From: Rhizobium sp. BK251
GTDB lineage: Bacteria > Pseudomonadota > Alphaproteobacteria > Rhizobiales > Rhizobiaceae
Direction of reading: 5' to 3'
Length of the DNA stretch: 64,000 nt
NCBI RefSeq assembly: GCF_004345245.1
Contig: NZ_SLUQ01000007.1
Span: 62,001 to 126,000, forward strand
Below, piece after piece: positions 50,580 to 58,846 of this stretch (position 1 is the stretch's first letter; each line of letters starts with the position of its first letter). The notes below the pieces were generated by a model. It was given only the letters and a program-made list of their open reading frames with translations. It was not told where the DNA came from and did not search any database. Made by a program: the position numbers and the translations under genes.

Positions 50580-51536
50580 CTACCTATCACGTTTCCTCTG
50601 AATGATCTGGTCCAGGACAAAGCCATCTATGTCGGTCTTGACCTGCATCCACAACGGCAGATGGTCCGACAGCTGATAGGTGAACTCCGCCTTGCTTAGA
50701 CCGGCAAACAATGGCTTGTGGTCGCCACAGTAGAAGTCCAGGACGCCGCCGGCATTGGCGAAATTATCGGGAATGCGCGGCGAGTGCAGAATCTGGTCAT
50801 AGCGCTTGTCGCGCGCAAGGTTGCTACCGAATTCATCGGCGATAAGCGCTGCCGGCAATTTCAACCCCCGCGACGTCAGGGCCTTGAACATCGGGTCGCT
50901 GCGGCTGGGGATATTGAAGTCACCCATCACGATGATGTCCTTGTCCTCCCCGTTGGGTTCGTTCATCTTGGCATCGATCCAGTTTGCCAGGCCCCGGATT
51001 TCCTCTTCGCGCTTGCCGTCATCGTCTCCCCAGCGAACATGAGTTGTGAATGCCAGGAAGTCGAAGTTGCCGGACTTGAAGGAGGCGACATAGGGTGCCC
51101 GCCACCAGCTCGTCTCTGGAAGATATTCCGTCCCCCGCTTCTTGCGGGGTGGGCTTGCTTCTGCAGCGAGTCCGTTGAACATGACTGCCCGCCGGTCGAA
51201 AATGTAGCAGACGCGCTCGCGGTTGCCTCCGAAATCGAGAATTGCATCCGAGTAGACAGCATCCCAATAGGGTCCCAGAATCGGAAGAATCTGTTGGAGA
51301 TCACCGAGGTTGTCACGCAGTTCGACTATCGCGACCAGGTCGAACTGGCCGACGATCTCGGCGATATAGTGTATGGCCGCCTTGCTTCGCTTCCTCCTCC
51401 CCAGTTCGCGGATGTTCCAGGTCGCAATGTTCAGTGTTTCGTCCAGCTTCGAGGCCGGTATCTTGGCCTTTTCGATGCGGCCCTGCAGGGTCTTGAGACC
51501 TTGTGCAATTTCGAGCGAAACATTTCCGTGAAACAT
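50580..51536 (-). CDS. Endonuclease/exonuclease/phosphatase (EEP) family protein
   Basis: A 318-residue soluble protein with DNase I-type catalytic motifs: NIATWNIRELG, AIVELRD (metal-binding Glu), MGDFNIPSRSDP (Asp and Asn) and SDHLPLWM (Asp-His). No signal peptide or other domain is present; the first 35 residues may form a coiled helix. Substrate could be nucleic acid or a phosphoester. G+C appears lower than in neighbouring genes, which would fit recent acquisition, but I did not compute it. Start 51536 lies after a GGGGGGA tract. Confidence 0.82.
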   Translation of the reverse strand: MFHGNVSLEIAQGLKTLQGRIEKAKIPASKLDETLNIATWNIRELGRRKRSKAAIHYIAEIVGQFDLVAIVELRDNLGDLQQILPILGPYWDAVYSDAILDFGGNRERVCYIFDRRAVMFNGLAAEASPPRKKRGTEYLPETSWWRAPYVASFKSGNFDFLAFTTHVRWGDDDGKREEEIRGLANWIDAKMNEPNGEDKDIIVMGDFNIPSRSDPMFKALTSRGLKLPAALIADEFGSNLARDKRYDQILHSPRIPDNFANAGGVLDFYCGDHKPLFAGLSKAEFTYQLSDHLPLWMQVKTDIDGFVLDQIIQRKRDR

Positions 51537-51621
51537 ATCATCCCCCCTTCCGATTGTCGTTTTCGGAAGTTACCAAGGGTTGCAATGCAGGGCAACGTAC
51601 CCGTCGTGACGGGCCGGCGGC

Positions 51622-53505
51622 TCAACTGGCCATCGCTTCTTCGTATTCGGACGAAAGTTCCAGCCACTGTTCCTCGGCCGCTGCAAGCTTGGCGGCCGCT
51701 TCGCCGCGCTGCTTTGCTTTTTCGGCAGCCTTCGCCGGTGCCTTCTCGTAGAGCGCCGGATCAGCAAGTTCGGCATCAAGTACCTGAATCTGTTTCTCCA
51801 GCTTTCCCGTCAAGGATTCGATTTCGTTGATCTTTTTCCTCAAGGGTGCCAGCGAGGCGCGCCTGTCGGCATTCAGCCTGCGCTGGTCGGCCTTCGAGGA
51901 CGGCTCATCGGACGCCTGCTGCTTCTCGTCCTTCTTCCTGCCGGAGGCGATGATGATGTCTCGGTAATCCTCGAGGTCACCGTCATAGTTGGAAACGGTA
52001 CCGTCCTTGACCAGCCATAGCCGGTCGACGGTCGCCTCGATCAAATGCCGGTCGTGCGAGATGAGCACGACGGCACCAGTATAATCGTTGAGCGCCTCGA
52101 TCAACGCATTGCGGCTGTCGATGTCGAGATGGTTGGTCGGCTCGTCGAGGATCAGCAGGTTCGGGGCGTCGAAAGCTGCAAGCCCCATCAGCAGCCGTGC
52201 CTTCTCCCCACCGGAAAGGTCCTTGGCGGGCGTGTCCATCTTGGCGGTCGCAAGGCCCATCTGCGCCACGCGGGCACGCACCTTCGCTTCCGGCGCGCCC
52301 GGCATGCGCCTGCGAACGTGCTCGACTGCGTTCTGCTCGGGAATGAGGTCGTCGAGCTGGTGCTGGGCGAAGAAGCCGATCTTGAGCCCCGGGGCTGTCT
52401 TGACCGAACCGCTCATCGCTTCCAGCTTGCCGGAGATAAGCTTGGCGAAGGTCGACTTGCCGTTGCCGTTCGAGCCGAGGAGGGCGATGCGGTCGTCGGT
52501 ATCGATGCGCAGCGAAAGGCGCTGCAGGATGGGCTTGCCCGCCGTGTAGCCGACGCTGGCGTTCTCGATTGCGATGATCGGGGAGGCCGCTTCCTTCTCC
52601 GGATCGGGGAATGTGAAGCCCTGCACATGATCTTCGATGACCGCCGAGACCGTGCCCATGCGTTCCAGGGCCTTGATGCGCGACTGCGCCTGGCGCGCCT
52701 TGGAAGCCTTTGCCTTGAAGCGGTCGATGAAGCTCTGAAGATGCTTGCGCGCCGCGTCGTTCTTCGCCTTCGCCTTCGTCTGCAGCTCGATCGCTTCGGC
52801 GCGCTGGCGCTCGAATTGGTCATAGGAGCCACGATAGAATGTAAGCTTCTGCTGATCCAGGTGGACGATTGCATTGACCGCCGTGTTGAGCAGGTCCCGG
52901 TCGTGGCTGATGATGATGACCGTATGCGGATAGCGCCGGATATACTCCTCCAGCCAGAGCGTGCCTTCGAGGTCGAGATAGTTCGTCGGCTCGTCGAGAA
53001 GCAGCAGGTCGGGCTCGGAGAAGAGGACGGCGGCGAGCGCGACACGCATCCGCCAGCCTCCGGAAAAGCTTGAGGCCGGGCGCCGCTGTGCGTCATGGTC
53101 GAAGCCGAGGCCGGAAAGGATGCTCGCGGCGCGGGCTTCCGCCGAATGCGCGCCTATGTCGGCAAGGCGCGTCTGGATATCCGCGATCCGGTGAGGGTCG
53201 GTTGCGGTCTCCGCTTCGGCAATCAGTGCGGTCCGCTCCTTGTCTGCCTTGAGCACGATCTCGAGCAGCGGCTCTTCCGTGCCCGGTGCCTCCTGGGCGA
53301 CCTGGCCGATGCGCGCATTCTTCGGGATCGAAATGGAGCCGCTCTCCAGCGCCAATTCGCCGGTGATCAGGCGGAAAAGCGTCGATTTTCCGGCGCCGTT
53401 TCGGCCGACGAGGCCGGCCTTCGTGCCCGCAGGGAGTGCCACGCTGGCCTGGTCAATCAGAAGGCGGCCGGCGATGCGGACGGATATGTTGCTGAGGGTG
53501 ATCAT
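51622..53505 (-). CDS. ABC-F family ATPase (Uup/YheS-like)
   Basis: A 627-residue soluble protein with two ATPase cassettes: Walker A GRNGAGKST and GSNGNGKST, signatures SFSGGWRMRV and DLSGGEKARL, and both Walker B motifs (LLLLDEPTNYLD, LLILDEPTNHLD). The P-site tRNA interaction linker between them (about 245-315) is rich in Arg/Lys/Ala, and a C-terminal coiled coil (about 560-625) is present. No transmembrane part. ABC-F proteins act on ribosomes; which of the Uup/YheS/EttA roles applies is uncertain. ATG 53505 starts exactly at the first cassette. Confidence 0.93.
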   Translation of the reverse strand: MITLSNISVRIAGRLLIDQASVALPAGTKAGLVGRNGAGKSTLFRLITGELALESGSISIPKNARIGQVAQEAPGTEEPLLEIVLKADKERTALIAEAETATDPHRIADIQTRLADIGAHSAEARAASILSGLGFDHDAQRRPASSFSGGWRMRVALAAVLFSEPDLLLLDEPTNYLDLEGTLWLEEYIRRYPHTVIIISHDRDLLNTAVNAIVHLDQQKLTFYRGSYDQFERQRAEAIELQTKAKAKNDAARKHLQSFIDRFKAKASKARQAQSRIKALERMGTVSAVIEDHVQGFTFPDPEKEAASPIIAIENASVGYTAGKPILQRLSLRIDTDDRIALLGSNGNGKSTFAKLISGKLEAMSGSVKTAPGLKIGFFAQHQLDDLIPEQNAVEHVRRRMPGAPEAKVRARVAQMGLATAKMDTPAKDLSGGEKARLLMGLAAFDAPNLLILDEPTNHLDIDSRNALIEALNDYTGAVVLISHDRHLIEATVDRLWLVKDGTVSNYDGDLEDYRDIIIASGRKKDEKQQASDEPSSKADQRRLNADRRASLAPLRKKINEIESLTGKLEKQIQVLDAELADPALYEKAPAKAAEKAKQRGEAAAKLAAAEEQWLELSSEYEEAMAS

Positions 53506-53623
53506 GGCCGCGGTTTTGGCCGAAGTCCGTGCCGAAGGCAAGAGCATGCACGTTGGCGCGCACAGGCGCAGGCGGCTTGGTCACGCCCGGCCCGTGAAAC
53601 GGGTCCGGGCACTTTCGTGAAAA

Positions 53624-54670
53624 TCAGCGCACGAAGAACTGGATCGGCTGGCGGCGGTTGCTGCGTGCGCCTGAAAGGGCGGCTTCGGCGCGCGATTGCA
53701 GCTGCCCCGGCGAATGAGCATCGGCGCTCATCACCACGCCGATCGAGATCGTCAGCTTGCCGGGATCTGCCTTGTCGGACGTGGCGTAGACCAGGCTGTC
53801 ACTGACGGAACTGCGCAGGCGTTCTGCGATCGCCTTGGCATCGTGCGTGCCGACATTGCTGAAAAGGAAGGCGAAGGCATCGCCTTCCAGCCGCGCCACG
53901 AAGTCGTTCTTCTTGATCGACTTGCGGAACAGGCCACCGAGTTTGCGCAGCATATGGCTCGAGACCTGGCCGCCGAACTTCTTGTTGAAGGACTCGAAAT
54001 CGTCGATGCCGACCAGCATCATCGCGGTGCTCGAAAAACCATCTGGGCTCTCGTAGAGCGACATCAACTGGTTGGTGAAGGCGATCCGGTTCGGAAGCCC
54101 GGTCACGCGATCCGAAAGTGTCTCGGCCTGGACCGCTGCAACGTCCTTTTCCAGCGTGTCGAGTTTGTCGGCCTCTTCCCGCAGCGTTGACGCGAGCTCG
54201 GTTTCGGCAAGCAGGAGCTGCGTTATCGAGGCGTTCAGGAATTCCATCTCCGCCACGAAGGTTGCGAGGCTCTGGTTTTGGTCCTCGGCCATGGAGTGCG
54301 CGACGCTTTCGACGGCGCGCACGAACGTCTGCTTCTGGGTCAGCCCGTCGGCAAGCTGGTCCGAGATATTGCGCAACACCTGCACCGCCTCGGATTGCGA
54401 TTTGTCGGTGACCAGCCCGCAATGGGTGACAAGCCGGTGCTTGAGCCCCAGTTCGTCGAGCATTGCCTGGCCAGGATGGGGTCCGAGCGCTGCAATCTCG
54501 CGGGCAAGCTCCGCGTTCGGTGCGAAGAGAGCTTCGTGGAAGAGTTCGTAATTGCGGGGAATGGAAGGCACGTTGAGACGCGCCATGTGCTGGGCGATCT
54601 TCTGGATCTCGCTCGCCCCTGCCGGCGTCTTGCCGTTCTCCTTTGGCGCGTTCGGCGCTGCGTTCTGCAT
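53624..54670 (-). CDS. GGDEF-domain protein with degenerate active site
   Basis: A 348-residue cytosolic protein. The N-terminal half (to about 170) is helical; the C-terminal GGDEF domain retains DRVTGLPNRIAF and LVGIDDFESFNKKFG, but the signature loop is RLEGDAFAF, that is EGDAF in place of GGDEF. Loss of the first Gly and of the Glu probably abolishes diguanylate cyclase activity, so the protein may instead bind nucleotide or protein. ATG 54670 follows GGGGAG; longer in-frame starts to 54805 are unlikely. Upstream of DinB on the opposite side, same strand as both neighbours. Confidence 0.88.
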   Translation of the reverse strand: MQNAAPNAPKENGKTPAGASEIQKIAQHMARLNVPSIPRNYELFHEALFAPNAELAREIAALGPHPGQAMLDELGLKHRLVTHCGLVTDKSQSEAVQVLRNISDQLADGLTQKQTFVRAVESVAHSMAEDQNQSLATFVAEMEFLNASITQLLLAETELASTLREEADKLDTLEKDVAAVQAETLSDRVTGLPNRIAFTNQLMSLYESPDGFSSTAMMLVGIDDFESFNKKFGGQVSSHMLRKLGGLFRKSIKKNDFVARLEGDAFAFLFSNVGTHDAKAIAERLRSSVSDSLVYATSDKADPGKLTISIGVVMSADAHSPGQLQSRAEAALSGARSNRRQPIQFFVR

Positions 54671-54806
54671 GACTTCTCCCCGATTGGCCGGCAGCATCAA
54701 CGCCGGCACGGCGATGCGCGCCTGTCGACGTCTGCATCGCCACTGAACCCACTGATTTCGCGGCAAGATAGCACGCGAACCTGACGATGCGGTTAATAAG
54801 GGCACG

Positions 54807-55319
54807 CTAATTCCAGTCCTTTCCTTCCTCTCGAAGGAAATAGACGAGATCGAGCACGAGGGAGGGCTTGCCGAGCGCCGTCAGCGTCATGTGACACTGG
54901 CCGCGATGATGGGCCTGGTGATTGAAAAAATGCGAAAGGGCGGGAGCCAGCGGCTGGGTGATCTCGACCGGCCGGCTGATCGGTGTGTAGGTGAACTTCT
55001 TCGAGAGCGCTTCCTCGTCGAGCGTATAGATCCAGTCGATGATGCGCCGGTCCTCCGCCGCGCGGGCCTCGGCAAGTGGTCGCAGGTCTTCGAAGAGAAC
55101 CGCGTCGAGGTTCTTTGGCGGGAGGGGGCCGGCGCCCGTGAAGCGGTGAAGCCAGATGCGGTCGGCGACGAGCAGGTGATTGAGCGTCCGCTGCAGCGAG
55201 CCGAAGAAGGCGCCTCTGTTCTCCCGGAACTCGGTGTCGGTGAGGTCCCCGGCAGCGGCATAGACCAGGCGGTTGGCCCAGCGATTGTAATGCGCAAACA
55301 TTCTGAAGTGCTCGATCAT
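54807..55319 (-). CDS. DinB family protein
   Basis: A 170-residue four-helix-bundle protein of the DinB/YfiT type. Metal-ligand histidines are in TLNHLLVADR (about residue 48) and FFNHQAHHRGQ (about residues 131-136). The family includes thiol-dependent transferases using bacillithiol or mycothiol; in Gram-negatives the co-substrate is unknown. The N-terminus MIEHFRMFAHYNRWAN is typical. Divergent from ndk. Confidence 0.9.
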   Translation of the reverse strand: MIEHFRMFAHYNRWANRLVYAAAGDLTDTEFRENRGAFFGSLQRTLNHLLVADRIWLHRFTGAGPLPPKNLDAVLFEDLRPLAEARAAEDRRIIDWIYTLDEEALSKKFTYTPISRPVEITQPLAPALSHFFNHQAHHRGQCHMTLTALGKPSLVLDLVYFLREEGKDWN

Positions 55320-55558
55320 GTGTCCCTCCCTCGCAACGCGCCTCTCACTTTATCTGCTGGGCGCTCAAACGTAGCGTATGAAACGCATGAAATTTCGTGA
55401 TCGGAGGTCCAGGCAGGGGCCTCTTTGTGCTTGCTGTGTCCACTTGCACCGGTGGCTGGCCTCTGTGACAGCCGCGTGAAATTGCCGGACACCCCTTGTT
55501 TTCAGGCCTTGGGGCGGGTAAACACCGCCCACTTTTCAGTAAACAGAGGACAATGGAC

Positions 55559-55981
55559 ATGGCGATTGAACGCACCTTCTCGATGATCAAGCCGGATGCA
55601 ACGAAGCGCAATCTGACGGGCGCCATCACCAAGATGCTCGAAGATGCCGGCCTGCGCGTCGTCGCCTCCAAGCGCGTATGGATGAGCAAGCGGGAAGCCG
55701 AAGGCTTCTACGCCGTCCATAAGGAGCGCCCCTTCTTCGGCGAGCTCGTCGAAGGCATGACCTCTGGCCCGACCGTCGTCCAGGTTCTCGAAGGCGAAGG
55801 CGCCATCCTCAAGAACCGCGAAATCATGGGCGCGACCAACCCGGCGAACGCTGACGAAGGCACGATCCGCAAGGTCCACGCGCTTTCGATCGGCGAAAAC
55901 TCCGTTCACGGCTCCGATGCTCCGGAAACGGCTGCCCAGGAAATCAAGTACTGGTTCTCCGACACCGAGATCGTTGGCTGA
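55559..55981 (+). CDS. ndk: Nucleoside-diphosphate kinase
   Basis: A 140-residue kinase that balances nucleoside triphosphates by ping-pong phosphotransfer through His117 (SVHGSDAPE). N-terminal ERTFSMIKPDATKRN is invariant. ATG 55559 is preceded by GAGGA at eight bases; ATG 55553 is too close to that site. Length is the family norm. A strong bidirectional terminator follows. Confidence 0.98.
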   Translation: MAIERTFSMIKPDATKRNLTGAITKMLEDAGLRVVASKRVWMSKREAEGFYAVHKERPFFGELVEGMTSGPTVVQVLEGEGAILKNREIMGATNPANADEGTIRKVHALSIGENSVHGSDAPETAAQEIKYWFSDTEIVG

Positions 55982-56028
55982 GGCCATTTGTCGGCTTCCC
56001 TGCCGAAGACGTTGAATTGAATCGGAAA

Positions 56029-56054
56029 AGCCGGCGCCCTCGCGCCGGCTTTTT
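56029..56054. terminator. Bidirectional terminator between ndk and the lipoprotein gene
   Basis: Nine-bp stem AGCCGGCGC/GCGCCGGCT with loop CCTC, followed by TTTTT on the plus strand and, reading the other way, by TTTTCC. It serves both convergent genes. Confidence 0.9.
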
Positions 56055-56061
56055 GTTTTGG

Positions 56062-56571
56062 CTAGGTCGCGGGGCAGACCTCCGGCGAGAAGTCCGCCGT
56101 GCCGTCAGGACGGAAGACCTCCGGGTTTTTCGTATAGATCGGGCCGAGCACCAGCGGCTTTGCCGGCAGCACCGACTGGTCGACGTCGGAGGTTACCTCC
56201 GTCTTGATTGTCTGCAACGTCCTGTCGCTGCTATCGACGAGCCTGATGGACACTGCATAGGGCTGGTCCTTGCGCACGCAGTGGACGAAGGGGCTCGCCA
56301 ATGTGATCCTGTCGGAGAGGGCGTAGATCTTCTCGCGCAGGACGAGCGGGTCGTCACCCTTCGGGTTCTGGAATTCCGCGACGGCGAAGGTCCCCTCGGG
56401 GATCGGCGCCACCTTCTTCAACACGATCATGTAGTTTGCGGTCGCTACCCGATAGTTGAAGACGAACATGCGCCCGGCAAGCTCCACCAGTTTCTCGTCC
56501 GACTGTCGCTGGCAGCCTGCAAGCGTGACCGCCATCACAACGGTCGCAAGGGCGAAATTTCTGCTTCTCAT
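56062..56571 (-). CDS. Predicted lipoprotein, function unknown
   Basis: A 169-residue protein with a type II signal peptide: a short basic start, a hydrophobic core and the lipobox LAGC with Cys at about residue 19. The mature part is mostly beta-strand/polar with two further cysteines (HC near 104 and C near 167) and no motif I recognise. The ATG at 56571 overlaps the stop codon of the CGNR gene (ATGA), so the two are translationally coupled, linking an envelope lipoprotein to a regulator. Confidence 0.8.
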   Translation of the reverse strand: MRSRNFALATVVMAVTLAGCQRQSDEKLVELAGRMFVFNYRVATANYMIVLKKVAPIPEGTFAVAEFQNPKGDDPLVLREKIYALSDRITLASPFVHCVRKDQPYAVSIRLVDSSDRTLQTIKTEVTSDVDQSVLPAKPLVLGPIYTKNPEVFRPDGTADFSPEVCPAT

Positions 56572-57119
56572 GATGCCTCCTCCTGCCTCCTGCGCCGATA
56601 GTGCCGGTTCGCCTTGGCGCGATTGCCGCAGACGGCCATGTCGCACCAGGTGCGGCTCCTGTTCCTGCTGCGGTCGAGAAAGAGCCAGCCGCAATTGCCA
56701 CAGATCTTCATGCGGTCCTTTTCCGGCATGACGATCAGCTGCAGCGCCGAGCGCACGGTTGCCGCGTCGAGGCCCTTCGGGGAGGTTGCCCCGCGCAGCG
56801 TCTCGGCAAGCGCCGCCAGCAGTTCCGCCAGCATCGCGTCCGTCTCGACCCCAAGCGTGCGGGCGCGGAAATATCCGTCCATCGCCTCGCGCAGCGCGAT
56901 GAAGCCCGCTCTATTCTCCTCCCGGACCGGCTGAATGTCACCGAAAAGCGCCTGTTCGGCGCAGAAGGCGTTCGCCGCCGCGGCAAAGCTCTCCATCTGT
57001 TCGCTCGCGTCGAAACGATCGATGCGCCGCTCCTCGTCATGGCGCAGGATGACGCTGTTCGCGACATCGAGGGCTAGCGCGCCGCCGGCAAAGCGGTGTG
57101 GGGTCCAGGAAAAGGTCAT
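56568..57119 (-). CDS. CGNR zinc-finger (ABATE domain) transcriptional regulator
   Basis: A 183-residue protein. The N-terminal ABATE region (FAGGALALDVANSV) is thought to bind a ligand; the C-terminal CGNR finger has CGNCGWLFLD, then CDMAVCGNRAKANRHYRR (about 144-177), the DNA-binding part. No Shine-Dalgarno sequence precedes ATG 57119; a TATATT box within the inverted repeat lies 7-8 bases upstream, so the mRNA may be leaderless. It is coupled to the lipoprotein gene and divergent from a LivH-type permease across a 65-bp gap. Confidence 0.93.
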   Translation of the reverse strand: MTFSWTPHRFAGGALALDVANSVILRHDEERRIDRFDASEQMESFAAAANAFCAEQALFGDIQPVREENRAGFIALREAMDGYFRARTLGVETDAMLAELLAALAETLRGATSPKGLDAATVRSALQLIVMPEKDRMKICGNCGWLFLDRSRNRSRTWCDMAVCGNRAKANRHYRRRRQEEAS

Positions 57120-57125
57120 GGGAGA

Positions 57126-57163
57126 AAATATAACTGGTAAAATGAGTTTTGCCAGTTATATTT
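57126..57163. promoter_or_regulatory. Near-perfect 17-bp inverted repeat between the CGNR and LivH genes
   Basis: Left arm AAATATAACTGGTAAAA (57126-57142), spacer TGAG, right arm TTTTGCCAGTTATATTT (57147-57163); 16 of 17 positions are complementary. It fills most of the 65-bp gap between the two start codons. A TTATAT/TATATT box is present in each arm in opposite orientations, so a dimer bound here would block both divergent promoters. It could in principle fold as a hairpin, but it lacks a following U-run and lies at 5' ends. Confidence 0.75.
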
Positions 57164-57184
57164 CTGATGATCGGGAGGGCGTTT

Positions 57185-58081
57185 ATGGGCTATTTTCTGC
57201 AGCAGCTGGCGAACGCCGTTCCACTCGCTGCGCTCTACGCTGCCCTGGCCTTCGGTTACTCGATCGCCTTCGGCGTCACGAAGCGGGCGGACATCACCTA
57301 TGGCGCGCTCTTTGCCTTTTCCGGCCAGATGTTGCTGCTTTTCACCGACTTCGGCTACACGCGCCTGTGGCTCATCCTGCCGGCGGCATTCGCGCTGGGC
57401 GCCGTGATCGCCATTGGCTATACGCTCGCCGCCGGCCTCTTTATTGGCCGCGTCATCATTCGGCCGCTTGCCGGCACGACGCCGAATGCGGTGATCGTTG
57501 CCGCGCTCGGAGTGACCATCGTCCTCATGGAGACGGCGCGGCTTGCAGCCAACACCCGCGCCATCTGGCTGCCGCCATTCCTCAACGCTCCGGTGGTCTT
57601 CTGGTCGGTGGACAGCTTTCACGTCACGCTTACACAGATCCAGCTCGGCAACACGGTGCTGATGTGCGCCGTGATCGGCCTGGGTGCCTTTGTGCTGAAA
57701 CGAACCCGCTGGGGCAGGGTGTGGCGTGCCGTGACTGACGATGCCGGTGCGGCCGAGCTCTGCGGGATAAGCGCCGGGCGGGTGTTTCTCGTAGCCTATG
57801 GAGCGGCGACCGCGGTTGCTACCTTCTGCGGCATTCTCGCGACTTCCTACTACGGGACGATGGATTTCGGCGCCGGCTTGATGTTCGGCCTGAAAGTGCT
57901 GATCATCGCGGCCGTGGGCGGCTATTCCGACCCACTCAAATCGGCCGGCGGCGCGGCAGCGCTGGGCCTTTTCGAGACGCTTTGGGGCGCTTACGGCTCG
58001 CTTCTCTGGCGTGACCTGGTGATCTTTTCGGTGCTCGTTCTGCTACTGGTCATGAGCCGGCGCGAGCGCGTCATTCCGTGA
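57185..58081 (+). CDS. LivH-type branched-chain amino-acid ABC permease, orphan
   Basis: A 298-residue permease with eight or nine hydrophobic segments and the family's GVTKRADITYGALFAFSGQ (N-terminal) and RAVTDDAGAAELCGISAGRVFLVAYG (cytoplasmic loop that contacts the ATPase). LivH imports branched-chain amino acids or related solutes with LivM, LivG, LivF and a binding protein; none of these is nearby. ATG 57185 follows GGGAGG at six bases; the upstream in-frame ATG at 57149 lies inside the inverted repeat. The 3' end overlaps moaE (58071) by 11 bp on the opposite strand. Confidence 0.88.
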   Translation: MGYFLQQLANAVPLAALYAALAFGYSIAFGVTKRADITYGALFAFSGQMLLLFTDFGYTRLWLILPAAFALGAVIAIGYTLAAGLFIGRVIIRPLAGTTPNAVIVAALGVTIVLMETARLAANTRAIWLPPFLNAPVVFWSVDSFHVTLTQIQLGNTVLMCAVIGLGAFVLKRTRWGRVWRAVTDDAGAAELCGISAGRVFLVAYGAATAVATFCGILATSYYGTMDFGAGLMFGLKVLIIAAVGGYSDPLKSAGGAAALGLFETLWGAYGSLLWRDLVIFSVLVLLLVMSRRERVIP

Positions 58082-58556
58082 CGGAACGTGAGGCTTCGGC
58101 CCACTTGCCGAGCGCGGTATCGTCCGCGTCCTTTGCGGAGACCCAGTCTCCGGCCTTGCCATCGGTGCCGTGCTCCTTCTTCCAGAAGGGAGCGGACGTC
58201 TTGAGGAAGTCCATGACGAAATTGGCGCCGTCGAATGCCGCCTGGCGGTGTGGGGCCGCAGCGACGACGAGCACGATGTTTTCGCCGGGCATGATCTTGC
58301 CGTAGCGGTGAATGGCCGTGAGGCCGAGGAGGTCGAAGCGTTCGATGGCGATCCTGGCGATGCGGGTCATCTCCGCTTCGGCCATGCCCGGATAGTGCTC
58401 CAGCTCAAGTGCGGAAAGCGTCCCGCCCTCGTCGCGGCAAAGGCCCGAGAAGGTCACGACGGCACCGATCTCCGGCCTACTCTTCGAAAGAAGGTCGACC
58501 TCCGCCTGTAGGTCGAAATCCTGTGTCTGGACGCGGATGGTGGGGGCGGAGGTCAT
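58071..58556 (-). CDS. moaE: Molybdopterin synthase catalytic subunit
   Basis: A 161-residue MoaE that adds two sulfurs to precursor Z (cPMP) to give molybdopterin, with MoaD as sulfur donor. Conserved GAVVTFSGLCRDEG, HRYGKIMPGE, and the catalytic lysine region FLKTSAPFWKKEHG (Lys119, Lys126/127) are present. It follows moaD by 32 bp; the pgsA-moaD-moaE order is common in rhizobia. Confidence 0.95.
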   Translation of the reverse strand: MTSAPTIRVQTQDFDLQAEVDLLSKSRPEIGAVVTFSGLCRDEGGTLSALELEHYPGMAEAEMTRIARIAIERFDLLGLTAIHRYGKIMPGENIVLVVAAAPHRQAAFDGANFVMDFLKTSAPFWKKEHGTDGKAGDWVSAKDADDTALGKWAEASRSVTE

Positions 58557-58588
58557 GCGGCACTATCCTCTGCAAGGTCTTCCGCGCG

Positions 58589-58846
58589 TCAGCCGCCGGT
58601 CATCGGCGGGAATATGCCGATCTCGCGCGCGCCGGCGAGGGGCTCGCGGTGCCCGACATGTTCCTGGTTGATGGCCACGCGGATAGCCTCGGGAAACTGC
58701 AGTGCCGCCTCATATTCTTCGCCGAGCGTCTTCAGGTGTGCGAGGAGGTCGCCAACGGTCACGACCGCCGGCGGAAGCCGGATCTCTTCTTCCGCCTTGC
58801 CGATGCGTTCGCGCACCCAGGCAAAATAGACGAGCCTCGTCATCAT
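58589..58846 (-). CDS. moaD: Molybdopterin synthase sulfur-carrier subunit
   Basis: An 85-residue ubiquitin-fold protein ending in the required Gly-Gly (PPMTGG) where the thiocarboxylate forms. N-terminal RLVYFAWVRERIGKAEEEI is typical. The start overlaps the pgsA stop (ATGATGA); the first ATG directly abuts GAGGA, so the second at 58843 may be the one used. Confidence 0.94.
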   Translation of the reverse strand: MMTRLVYFAWVRERIGKAEEEIRLPPAVVTVGDLLAHLKTLGEEYEAALQFPEAIRVAINQEHVGHREPLAGAREIGIFPPMTGG

